From: Primulina eburnea
Taxonomy: Eukaryota > Streptophyta > Magnoliopsida > Lamiales > Gesneriaceae
Assembly (NCBI RefSeq): GCF_022965805.1
Contig: NC_133116.1
Location: 7,894,601-7,958,600 of the forward strand
Direction: 5' to 3'
Length of the DNA: 64,000 nucleotides
Part shown: positions 9,111 through 20,300 of the stretch, in pieces
Position numbering within the stretch: position 1 is the stretch's first letter
How the letters are laid out: each line of letters opens with the position of its first letter
Translations under genes and position numbers: made by a program
Notes under the pieces: generated by a model
What the model was told of the DNA's origin: nothing
What the model saw: the letters and a program-made list of their open reading frames with translations, nothing else
The model's database searches: none

Positions 9111-9344
9111 AACGGATAAAAAACAGAAGAAGGTAGCGAACCAACCAAAGACGAACAATAACAAGAGGAGAGGAAGAACAAACCCAAGAGTTCAAGATAA
9201 GCTCGCGGGGAGAAGGGGAAGAAAGCAAACACAGCAAAATCTTGCCAGTCTGTACAAGGAGAAAGCAACGCAGCATAGGTGCCTCCGAAAAGGTGGAAGA
9301 AGAAGGACGCAGACAAAACACCAAGCAAGCTTTTTTGCTGGGAT

Positions 9345-9834
9345 CTTTTCACTGCAACCGGAGGAAAACAAGAGCCAAGGCAAGCAAAACATAGAAGGAC
9401 GAGGGAAACGAGGAGTCGAAGAAGCAGTGGTGTAACCGGAAGCTACGGGTGTGGCGGAGAGATGAGCACATCCCACGTGATATTGACCGGCTGTGGTGTA
9501 GTTGAAGGGACACGTGGCTCAGGGGTTAACTGCTTCCGGAATTAAACTGGCCATTTTCCGCAATAGCATGCTTTAATGTAATATATCACGTGGTATATGA
9601 AAGCATATATAATTTGTAAATGGCCAGTCTCTGTACGGTTCCCGGTTAAAAGAAAAAACACGCATCACTTCCACTTCACCACAACCAAGGGACTATATCA
9701 CGTGGGCTCTGCTCTTCTCTCCACCACACCATGTTGCTTCCGGTGGCACCGAGGTTCCTTCGTTTTTCAGTTTTCCTCCTCTTCCTTTGTTTCTGTCGCC
9801 TTGGTTCTCGTGCTCCCCCAGTTGCAGCGAGCAG
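9345..9834. repeat. Imperfect foldback (inverted repeat) with four CACGTG boxes
   Basis: The left arm (about 9345-9590) and the reverse complement of the right arm (about 9600-9834) align along most of their length. Matching landmarks are CTGCAAC(C/T)GG, CCACGTGATAT, a GGTGTGG(C/T)GGAGAGA block and ACTGGCCATTT near the centre. CACGTG occurs near 9473, 9511, 9589 and 9698. No transposase and no target duplication are visible; the right arm is cut by the LTR of copia B at 9835. It could be a foldback element, an inverted duplication of a promoter, or a small-RNA source. Both arms contain short GA-rich open frames that I do not regard as genes. Confidence 0.65.
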
Positions 9835-10222
9835 TGTAAGAAAAACGTGACACATATTAAAAGAAGTAGCGTGTACAAATTGAAATTGGCGACAGCCAAG
9901 AAAATTTAGATGCGTACACGACTCTTCCTTTGACAATAAGGCTCTCATAATAAACTCGTTGATGGTATGAGTTTGCCTATAAATACCGAAGGCATTGAGG
10001 TCCCTAGATACACAATCTCATACAGAATAATACACCATCTATAGAGAGATTGGAGTGTTTAGAAGGCTTCAATCGGAGGAAAACAGAAGACTTCAACCGA
10101 AAGGAAATCAGAGAATTTCAAAGTTTCAATGGCCGGAGGTAATGCTCGATTTAGCTTTTGCATTTTTGTTTATCATGTTTATATACGTGCAGAAACATGA
10201 TTTTTAGAGAAAATATCTAACA
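9835..10222 (+). repeat. 5' LTR of copia element B
   Basis: 388 bp, TGTAAG...TAACA. It contains a CTATAAATA TATA box near 9979 and ends directly before a primer-binding site. It matches 13822-14134 and, more distantly, 47925-48283. Confidence 0.9.
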
Positions 10223-10224
10223 TT

Positions 10225-10237
10225 TGGTATCAGAGCC
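10225..10237 (+). promoter_or_regulatory. Primer-binding site (initiator tRNA-Met type) of element B
   Basis: TGGTATCAGAGCC two bases after the LTR end, the standard complement of the 3' end of plant initiator tRNA-Met. Confidence 0.9.
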
Positions 10238-10691
10238 ATGAAACCTCTGCCTTGAAATTTCATTTTCTGAAAATTCGATATCGGGAAAGTTTTACGTAAA
10301 AACTTGAAGTTGAAAATCAGATAAAATGATATTAAGAAACTTACCTGAGAATTGTGTTCCCGGTTGCATCTTGAAATTCTTCCTTGAAATCTTAAATATT
10401 GGAGATTTTTTTTTTTTCGGGAGGAAAATATTCTGAAAAAGATGCTACTGGTTTTTTCTGAAAATGGAGGATGAAGAAGACGAAAGATTGCAGCAAAATG
10501 AAAAATTGCAAAGTGATGATGAGTCAATTGAATTCGGTGAAATATGAATTATTCAGACAGAGTATTAAATTGAATGGGACCTCACATATTTATATAATGC
10601 AAAGTTGTGTCCGCATAAATTTTTTTTAAAAAAAAATTATTTAATTTCGCGGGACCCACTCATTTGAATTTGCTTGCAAATTGTCGTTGGA

Positions 10692-10694
<3 letters not shown>

Positions 10695-10732
<38 letters not shown>
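10695..10732. repeat. (TTA)n microsatellite
   Basis: About twelve consecutive TTA/ATT units in the element B leader, followed by an inverted AATAATAATAA stretch. A shorter version lies at the equivalent place in element C (about 49128-49160). Confidence 0.9.
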
Positions 10733-11109
10733 TAAATAATAATAATAATAAATAAATAATGATTAATGTATTATTTAGTTATATGTATAATTTGGTATAT
10801 ATATAACATTTGGTTAAATAATTTGTACACATTAAAATAATTTCAAGTTCGACGTAATTTTCAATACATGTTTAGAAATTATTTTTGCATGTTAGATAAT
10901 GTCAATATTACGGATAAGTGTTTGATTTGTACATGCAAATTTAATATTGTGTTTGCATTTATTCTTGAAATTTAAATGCAAATTGTATTGAAAAAGATTT
11001 TGAAAATCAATATTCACATTATGTTCATATTAAATTATACTGAGATGAACATATCAAGTAAGATGTGAATATAATATAATAAAATATTTCAGATATTCAC
11101 AAATGAACA

Positions 11110-11250
11110 AATAATCCTCACTTTATCACTAATCTGATAAAAGAGAAAAACTGATGTGGAGTTCACATTTTTATGTAAATGTGATCCTCACTTTATCACT
11201 ACTCTGATTGAAGAGAAAAACTGATGGGGAACATATTTGTTCATATTAAG
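11110..11250 (+). repeat. Structured doublet in the leader of element B
   Basis: CTCACTTTATCACT followed by CTGAT and AGAGAAAAACTGATG occurs twice (near 11117 and 11187). The doublet is enclosed by inverted AATGAACAAAT / ATTTGTTCAT sequences, with an internal CACATTT/AAATGTG hairpin between the copies. The same arrangement is present in element C at about 49545-49690. Confidence 0.65.
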
Positions 11251-11560
11251 TAAAAATGTGAATATAAAGTTATTTAATGAAAATTTTTGGCTATAAAGAT
11301 TCACATAAATGTGGATAATTAAAGTGAATAATAATTATAAGGTGACATGAGAAAACATGATTTGAGAGAGTTCTTCATAGACCGGTTTAAACTGCCTTGA
11401 CTAGCCACTGGTCTCCCTGATGAACATTGCTCTGTCTAGGAGTTGGGTATTTAAAGGGCCTTAGCACTACCTATCTTTCCTGGGTGCACTCTTGGAAAGT
11501 GTTGATTGTGTTACTAAATATTATTATATAAAGATTTAAGTAAAGCCAAATTTTTTTTCA

Positions 11561-12360
11561 AGTGATCCGTATAATTTTAAATAATTAAGGTTTAGCCACA
11601 TCACCCTTAATTATGAGAAATTATACATTAAGTCAGATTTGGATCACATTAAGGGCATTTATTAAGCATAATAAAATAAAATTGTCTAGTGATCCGTATA
11701 ATTTTAAATAATTAAGATTTAGCCACATCACCCTTAATTATGAGAAATTATACATTAAGTCGGTTAAGGATCACATAAAGAACATTTATCTAGTGATCCG
11801 TATAATTTTAAATAATTAAGGTTTAACCAGAGTACCCTTAATTATGAGAAATTATACATTAAGTCGGTTAAGGATCACATAAAGGATATTTATAAAATCA
11901 AAATTTATGTCTAGTGAACCGTCTAATTTTAAATAATTAAGGTTTGGCCACATCACCCTTAATTATGCAAAATTATACATTAAGTGGGTTGAGGATCACA
12001 TGAAAGACATTTATTAAGAGCATAAATATTTAAAAAAAAATTTATGATTTAATGTCTTAGTGATTCGTATAATTTTAATTTATTAAAGAATATCTATAGC
12101 ATCTTTAATTGAATTAAAATTATACATTTTTAATCACATTTAGTTATAAGAGACATAAATTGCATAAAATTATTCATCATTTTGATAATACCTTGAGATG
12201 AATAATTATGAAGAATAAATATTTTATGCATAAAGAATTTAATATCCTTGTGATTCGTATGATTTTAATTAAATGAAGAGTAGCCACAACATCTTTGATT
12301 AAATTAAAATTATACATAAATTATGAGGATCACATTTGGTTATAGGGGATATAAATTGTA
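11561..12360 (+). repeat. Array of six hairpin-forming repeats in the leader of element B
   Basis: Units start near 11561, 11688, 11792, 11913, 12059 and 12248. A full unit has an outer stem GTGATCC / GGATCAC, then an inner stem TATAATTT and TAATTAAGG pairing with CCTTAATTA and AAATTATA around a loop with TAGCCACATCA. Units 5 and 6 differ in primary sequence but keep pairing: in unit 5 the inner stem becomes TATAATTTTAATT / AATTAAAATTATA and the outer stem GTGATT / AATCAC. Element C has one unit (49997-50095). Confidence 0.8.
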
Positions 12361-13239
12361 ATTAATTATATTTGAACATTGAAATTTATCCCACAAGAAA
12401 TTTCGTTATGTTAAATATAATTAATTAGGATACAATATTGAATTATTTTCTTAATTTATCCACATGGATTAAGAATTGAATATAATTCAATAGTTATATC
12501 ATTAAGTTGTATGAATCTAATTGAATTAAAAATTCAGTCCACAGACAATTTTTATGTCAGTGATTCATATGTAGATCATGATTTACATGGGTAAAACATG
12601 ATATATGGTTTATTGCTTCATTTAATAACATTAGCATGTATTCATTAAATTTGCAGCATATTGCTATTACTCTGATATTAATTTCTTAAGAATGACTTGA
12701 TTAGTGAGAGCGATCAAATTCAGAATATTGATCATTATGATGCTCATTCATCCAAACAAGTTATATATATTGATTGCTATTCACAACATCCTCCAATTAA
12801 TAGGTGTATTGTGAAATCAATCATATAAATTCCATAGAAAGTTGGTTCAATTGCTATTCATTTTTTAAATGAGTCTTTGAAACAAATAAAGTCTCATTAG
12901 GCAATATCGAACAACATAAAGAATTCTTCTCTAGTGATGAAGAATATTTAATATTTCAAGATTAAGAAAATGATATGGATTGAAACATGTCTCACATTAG
13001 TGGTATTTCAGGTTTTACAATGTTATCTCTTCATTAAGTTTTGTTGAGAATATTGTGGGCCATTATGAATACCATAAGGTTAGTGTGAGCTTAATTATTA
13101 TCAGAGTAATATAAGTATTTGACCACTAAAAAGCTGCAAAATGTTTTGGGATACCTTTATGGTATTAAAGTTTTACATGCTTATGCGAGACGAATTGACA
13201 ATTTGGAAGGTGATTTGCTATTTCCACTATTGAGTCAAA

Positions 13240-13520
13240 ATTTGTCATTGAAGTACTATTGTGTGGTGTATTTTAAGGAGTTTCATTATGGGCTTAGAAT
13301 TATGAATTCTATGTCTAAGCCATTATGATTATATTACTGCAATTCAGTTATGGTCTTTGTGACTAAAGCGGTGGTCGAATTAAGTATATCGACATAATGT
13401 ATTTTAAACCGTTGGAGAACGTGTTAATAAAATGGTCATTGAATACGTTAGCACTGAATTGATGATCTTTTAACCTAAAGGCATGCAAATTTAAGATGTT
13501 AAAGGATCATATGGTAATTA
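13240..13520 (+). pseudogene. Copia RNase H remnant of element B
   Basis: Degenerate reading frames recall the C-terminal RNase H of copia pol: a GLRIMNSMSKPL-like segment, a Y-C-N-S strand, KYIDIMYF, and the final KDHM motif. There are several stops and frame changes. This is all that remains of pol and shows the element derives from an autonomous copia. Confidence 0.65.
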
Positions 13521-13821
13521 CTGATGGATTTGATACCATAATAAATTTATGTTATATACATTTGGTTTTGATAATGAAACACATTCAGTTATGATATTTC
13601 TCATATTCAGTTATGTACATATTCAGTTATCTTGAGAAAAATATCAATAAAGTTGGACCTCGAATAAACATTGGGTTTATTCATTAAGTTATACAGATTT
13701 AAGAGACATAATGCATTGTAATACATGGAAGATAATATTCGCTTCTAGAGGACCTATCGCCATGATTCATGTATTTTGTTTTCTCCTATGGTAAATGAGA
13801 TATATGTGTCAAGTAGGAGAA

Positions 13822-14134
13822 TGTAAGAAAAACGTGACACATATTAAAAGAAGTAGCGTGTACAAATTGAAATTGGCGACGGCCAAGAAAATTTAGATGC
13901 GTACACGACTCTTCCTTTGACAATAAGGCTCCCATAATAAAGTATGAGTTTGTCTATAAATACCGAAGGCATTGAGGTCCCTAGATACACAATCTCATAC
14001 AGAATATTACACCATCTATAGAGAGATTGGAGTGTTTAGAAGGCTTCAATCGGAGTAAAACAAAAGACTTCAACCGAAAAGAAATCAGAGAATTTCAAAG
14101 TTTCAATGGCCGGAGGTAACGCTCGATTTAGCTT
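13822..14134 (+). repeat. 3' LTR of copia element B, 3'-truncated
   Basis: It begins TGTAAGAAAAACGTGAC, very similar to the 5' LTR, and stops matching after GCTCGATTTAGCTT near 14134. The last 88 bp or so of the LTR are missing. Confidence 0.85.
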
Positions 14135-14232
14135 GAAAAATTTTTTAGCATGATAAGAAGGGTAATAATGGAATTAAATATTTTGATGTCCTCATAGGTA
14201 GTGATTCTAAGGCCCTCACACTTAATATAATA

Positions 14233-14273
<41 letters not shown>
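14233..14273. repeat. (TA)n microsatellite
   Basis: About 20 uninterrupted TA units. Confidence 0.95.
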
Positions 14274-14275
<2 letters not shown>

Positions 14276-16569
14276 GTTTTATATTTTAAATTAAGAAATA
14301 AAAAAACTAAATTCCTAATTCTAATTTCTAATATTCTACTGTCTCCACTCTTCGGCTCTTCGCTCTTCCCTCTTCCCTCCCTTTGCGCCTCAGCTGCTCA
14401 GCCCTCAGCCAGTCGCCGCCTCTTCTCAAAAAGTGAGTATACATTTGATTAAATCGTATATACACCGAAATTGTATAACGCAAAGATCTCTCCTAATTTG
14501 TATATCTGAATCGGTGTTATTGAGATTTGTTCAAGGTAGAATGATTTCTGGTATGTGGGAATCATTTTAAACGTGATGAATTGCTTTAGGATTGTGAAAT
14601 ATTATTATTTGTTGGGGGTTTTGTTTTCTCTTTGGGCTTGATAGATTTTTGGGTCGTGTTATTAATAGTAGAGAAACTTGTTTTTTTGTGGCTTTCCTGG
14701 TATGATGAAGGTGCATTGATGTTAATAGACTTTTCTGTGACTTGATCTACTCAAGAGACTAAAGCTTGTTTGTCTTGATTCCAATATGCCTTCAAGTTTT
14801 TATTTTTCATCAGTTGGAGAGTAAATAAATGGATTTGCCGAAAATGTGTTTCACTGGACCAGTGGACTGTCAATGTGCAATAGTTCATTCATTGTATCTG
14901 ATCCATGTTTCACTGGACTTGCTTTTGAATATGTGAATTACTTGTGAGTTGCTCCCATCTCTGCTTAATTATAAATCCACTCTTTTGTTCTTAAGGTTTA
15001 AGCTGTCTTTGGATTACGTTTCTTTATTGGTTTTTGACTTACGCATTTGAGTTGCCAATTAGTGTACACTTTAATGATCGTATTCCAATATTCTGTGTGG
15101 CTAAAATCGTTGGTGCCAAGAGTGCTCCACTTTTCTAAGCGGCCCGACATTTTATTTTAAAAAGTAGTGTGGTGGATTGGTTGTTGGCATTGCGTTTCGA
15201 GAAGAAATGCTTGAAGATGTGGTTCGTTTTCTTTCTGAGAAAGTAATCTCATGTAGCATCTTAATGTTTTTATTGGTTAGACATCGTTTAGTGCAGATAA
15301 TGAAACTTTAGATGATTATAGATTTTTGTTCCATACACTGATTTCTGATATGTATTTGCATCTAAAATATTGTGAAATTAAAAGATCAATGATTGGATAG
15401 AAGTTATTGTTTATTTGGCTGATAAAAACAAGAAAATTTATTGTGAATTGTTAGCAATCAAATTGAAGATGCAAACCAACGAGTTACTCAACCTCTGTAT
15501 TTCTAACGAGTTGCCATGTTTGAGGAAAAATATCTTGTGGTCACATTGCTGAATGGAATATACGATGTATAAAGTCTGTATTTAGGGGATTTTATGAGAT
15601 TTCCTGTGTTTTGGAAGAAGAGGTTAAAAAATTGTGCTCCTTGTGTTGTCTGTGCATGAGGTTGCTTGGTTTGGTTTTGGTACTATCTGTTGTTGTATAG
15701 TTACAGTATGTATGAATATATGAGTCGATGAATCACTTGCATTTTCGGCTTATAGAAAGAGATTTGATCATCTCCATCTGAGCTACTGAAAATGGATCAA
15801 GTTTGAAAATGATTTATTGAGGCTATTTCAGTGGTGTTTATCTCAAGTATGCTAAAAAGAGTTGTCTATTTCATAATCATAAGCTGATCATTTAACAATT
15901 TTTTGAAGAAGTTCCTACTTTTCAAGCCCAGACTTTGGTGCTCTAATACACAAACAAATCAAATTCAAGTATGGTATATGATTATTGATTGAACTACGAG
16001 TAGTTGAACGATTGTAAAATCATGGAAGTCCGACTCGGTTATAACACATATAAGGGAGATATCTAAAGCCTTAACGAAATCTTTGATTTAGAACTTGGTT
16101 TCAGTTCCAAAATAAAAAATGAACTAGAAATGATGACCAACGGCTTGATTCAAGTTCTTAAAACTGAAAAGGGTTTAATTATATTTGTTTTCTGTAATTT
16201 CAGATTTTAGGTGGATTATTGAATCCAAGTGGTGGGTTACGTTATTTATTGAATAAAAGATTATATTATATCTAATTTAATGATATTTACACTTATTAAT
16301 TCAAATATTATTAATATCTTTATTATTAACATTATTATTATTATTATCTAATATTATGTATTGCTTTCAGATGTGTACAACAAATAAATAAACTTAGCAA
16401 GGGTATAATAGTAAATTTATTAATATTTAAAAGCTAATCATATCTTCAAAATGTTGAACCGAACAATCTTAATAGTATCACATAATGTTTGATTAATAAT
16501 ATATCAATTTTGTTATCTATAGCATAATCAATCATTTATTTATTTCACCACTTGTACCCAACACACCCT

Positions 16570-16760
16570 AATTAGATATATATACAGTTATCTATAATAA
16601 TAGAATAACCCAAAAGTCAAGTGCCAAGCGCCACACAATCTTCTTATGTAAGCTTCTTCTCATCGGCGCCTCCTCTCTCCTCTCTCGTTTCCTCCCTCAC
16701 TAACTGCTCCCACACCTCACGACCGGCGCGTTCTTCTGCTCTTATGAATAATTTGAGGTG
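16570..16760 (+). promoter_or_regulatory. Probable promoter and untranslated leader of the ArgRS gene
   Basis: A TATATATAC box near 16576 is followed by a TC-rich block (about 16650-16720) typical of plant leaders, then GAG-GTGCAG near 16757 as a possible donor. An acceptor-like TGTGTGCAG near 17174 would join it to the exon containing the start codon at 17312. This is inference from composition and splice-like signals only. Confidence 0.4.
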
Positions 16761-17311
16761 CAGTCAGTAGCTTTAATGCTTCTTTTTTTAAAAGAATTTT
16801 GTTTTTCTATCCATTTTTTTAAAGATTCCTCAAGTTTTCGGAGATTGTTAATGTGTTAGTTTTCGAGTAAAAACACGATGATTTTTCCTTCAAATTTTCA
16901 GTATTTGCGAAATCTTGATCTAGAAAAATATCGTGTCAATTAAAGATGTGAATAAGAAACCTAATTTTGTATTATTCAACATGTTCTTTTTTTTAATATT
17001 GTAGTTATCTAGACGGCTTTGTCGAAAGGTGTGAATGATATTAATGTATGGTAGTATATACTTCATGTTATTAATAGTGCTAGGTCTTGTTTGCTATATC
17101 TATAATTGTTATCTGTTGGTTTATTTTCTATTTTGTGTTCTATACTGGTTCGAAACTTTTGAATATGTGTGCAGGCTCTCTCAGAATGCGAACTGACGAT
17201 TTTTTGTTGTTGTTGGAATCAACAATACACCAACACGAAGCTTTATAAATACACGTCTTTTCATCTTGTCGAACATCATAATTTATTTCCTCATCATCAC
17301 TCGGCGTTGAG

Positions 17312-20300
17312 ATGTCACTAAGTGCTAATTTTGCCAGCCCAATTACAAGTTTATCAGTTGGTATGTAGTTCTCCGCTCATTTCATCCAAAGTTCTCCACG
17401 TTTTATGTATATTGAGTGTGTGGATCAGTTGGACTGCTATTATTCTGATATTTGGAATCCCTTCGTTGCAGTGGTTCAACATAAGTTTACAGGAACTAGT
17501 TAACTTTAACTTGAAGCATTCACAATGGTTTGAAGCTTGCCCCATATTCTTGATACAAGGTTTTGTGATACGCAAAACCTGAGCTTGTGAATTTATTAGA
17601 TAACCACAAAGTGTGTGATTTTTGCTGAACATTTTTGAAGTTTCATATGTTGATATTTCTAAAATAATATACATTGGTTTTTTGAGTAAGTCTGGACTGA
17701 GCGAGTGTGTCCAAATTCACCTGCAATTGATTAAAATGGGTTCTGAATGGTTGTGATGCAATGGGATCATTGTTACTGTTACAGAGTAAGTTTTGCAGGG
17801 AATGCAAATGTACAAGGCATGAAAACACATCTGTTTTGTAATAGTTGCTTAAATTTCATGTTTTTTAAACACCTTTCCAAAATTCTGAATGGCACACGTG
17901 TCTCCCAAAAGAATCAAACCTTCGGTGACCTATCTATTAATTTATGTCGTGTGTTGATGCTACTTTCATTAAGTTTCCGCAGTTTCTATGTTTTCATCCA
18001 AAATGCAACAACACGCTGGTGCTTTTTTGTAAGTTCTCGTGGTTCTCATGAAACTAGACAGGTATTATTAGAACTTCTCGAAAACTTTGCTGCTGCTCGG
18101 TGAAGGCACAGTCTCTATCAACTATGTCAAATGTGAGTTGTTGTAACCCATTTCTACGATGCTTCACATCTAAGGCAAACAAAACACTTACTGATATTGT
18201 AATTCCGATGTCGTGACACATCACTTACTGAACTTGATAGTTAGAAAATTGGTTGCAACTTTTGTGGTGAGCTTTTTTGATGTTTTGGGTGCATGCCCAT
18301 TTGAGCAGGACCAGGAGATTGTGGGAAGTCTTAAACAAAAACTAGAGAAGATATTTGAAGAGTCATTGAGATTGACTGTCCCTGAGGAGGAGGACATAGA
18401 TCCCTCTATTGCTATATGCCAAAAACCCGAGTTTGGTGATTATCAATGGTATGGTGCATTTCTTTTAAGGTTATAGTGTAGAACTATTGGAAAAGCAAGT
18501 TGGTCGCAACTTTCTTATTTTATGATTCGTTTTCTTTCTTTGTATCTTGCATCAGATAACTTTATATGACCTATGATCTATGTGTTTGTTAATTATGGAA
18601 TCCTTTTTTGTTGTTACAGCAACAATGCCATGGGATTATGGTCAAAAGTTAAAGGCAAGGGTACTCAATTTAGAGGCCCACAACCAATTGGACAGGTACT
18701 GATGTTTTCTTACGCGTTTTCTTAAAGAAAGTGTTATTATAGAATTTAATGTTTGTAAAATGTATTTTTGCTTTATAGGCCATCAGGGAAAATCTTCCCG
18801 TGTCTGAGATTATAGATTCATGCACAATAGCTGGAGCTGGATTCATAAATGTTGTAGTGTCTCGGCAATACATAGCAAAAGTAATTAACATAGAGGACTT
18901 CTCTTTAAGCTAAACTTTCGCGTGTGTGTTTTTTTAGTAAAGTATTACCTAATTTTGGTGCAGAGCATTCAAAATATGCTAGTCAATGGTATAGAAACAT
19001 GGGCTCCTAAGCTTCAGGTGAAAAGAGCCGTGGTTGATTTCTCCTCACCTAACATTGCAAAAGAAATGCATGTCGGTCACTTACGATCAACAATCATTGG
19101 AGATACAATTGCTCGTATGCTTGAATTCTCAAATGTGGAGGTTCTAAGGAGGAACCATGTCGGCGACTGGGGCACACAGGTGGATATATTATCAGTCTTA
19201 AAGATGCTATGGTCTTATTTAGAAAAATGATTGATTTTCTTGTCATGAACACCTTTCGTATGAGCTAATTTATTTGTGGAGTAGCTTTTGGTAATAATCA
19301 ATCCTATATACTCGTGGATTAGCTATTGATGTTTAAGTTTTTTCCCTTCAATTATTTATGAAGCATTTGAGAACAGAGGTTTCAACTCCTAACTGGACAT
19401 GAATTCAATGCTCACCTCCAACTTCTTTGTAAGATTGATTGGATTGGATTGCCTTATTTACGTACTTCTCGTAAGTCCACGTAACTGTTTTAGTAATGTG
19501 TCATTAGCCTTGTAGCTCAGTTTAGGGTTTAAGTTAGTTCTTGTGAAGTTGTAATTCTCGGGGTTTTTTTTGGGGATCTTTTTGGCTACTAGTGAGGTCT
19601 TAGACTAATTTACCTCCCTTGTAATTTTTTATTGCTTTAAATAATGGTTTCATTTAGCGGTTTTTCTTAACATTAGTTTGAAAGGGTTTGGGTCTCAAAT
19701 CTATTGTAGTCACCCGAACATGACCAATGAGATTATATGTTAAAAAATTATGGGTAGAATGTGTCTTTTAGAAGGAAAATATTTGGATTGCTATAGTTCT
19801 TCGTTCCTTTTTTCCATTTTCTCTTTTCTGGACAACTATGGAATTGATTTTATGGTTCAATAATTTGCTGATGCAAGTGAATGATTATTATAAAGATTCT
19901 TTTGTTATTTCTATCATGAACACTAAAGGTTGTGGGAAATGCTTTGCAGTTTGGTATGTTGATTGAGTACCTTTTTGAAAAGTTTCCAAGTGGAGAAGTT
20001 TCAAGCGATCAAGCCATTGGAGATCTGGAGGTGAGAGAATGAATATGAATACCTAACATCTTGTAGATTGTTGTATTCCTCACTTATTACACTAACGACG
20101 TGGAGACTGAAAATGGTCTTTGTACGTAACCAGGCTGATTGCATAAGATCTGAGCAACCAGAAGCTTGTGGAATATTCATTCTCATTACATTTTATTGCA
20201 TTTTATTAGCCTTGTATATACTCTGGAATTTCTTTTTAGCATTAACTTTTTATTCTTTTAAAATTTCAGTTTTTGAAGAGTGAATATTGGCTACACTTAT

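Larger units (their letters stand above)
9835..14134 (+). mobile_element. Copia element B, deletion derivative (about 4.3 kb)
   Basis: Order on the plus strand: 5' LTR, primer-binding site, 3-kb non-coding leader, a short degenerate RNase H remnant, a weak purine tract (AAGTAGGAGAA), and a 3' LTR lacking its last 88 bp or so. Gag, protease, integrase and most of reverse transcriptase are missing. The leader is shared in order with element C (47925-50691), which still has the start of gag. The two LTRs are very similar, so the insertion is fairly young. The truncated 3' LTR removes the means to test for a target duplication. Confidence 0.85.
14135..17311. other. Non-coding stretch upstream of ArgRS
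   Basis: A (TA)n run at 14233-14273 is followed by a CT-rich leader-like block at about 14330-14442 ending in AAAA-GTGAGT, a possible splice donor. About 2 kb of T-rich sequence without coding potential follows. A second promoter-like block lies at about 16570-16760. No protein-coding gene is seen. Confidence 0.5.

Noticed and set aside
9192..9950. Several GA-rich and CT-rich ORFs with similar peptides on opposite strands
   Set aside because: The similarity is explained by the inverted repeat; there is no start context, splice structure or known domain.
11561..12360. CRISPR-like direct repeat array
   Set aside because: The repeats are long, degenerate and inside a plant retrotransposon leader; there are no uniform spacers and no cas genes.
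13119..13328. 69-codon ORF as an independent gene
   Set aside because: It sits inside copia element B, and its end matches the degenerate RNase H remnant.
17354..17828. ORFs overlapping the 5' part of ArgRS on both strands
   Set aside because: They run across introns; the phase-consistent exon model explains the coding signal.
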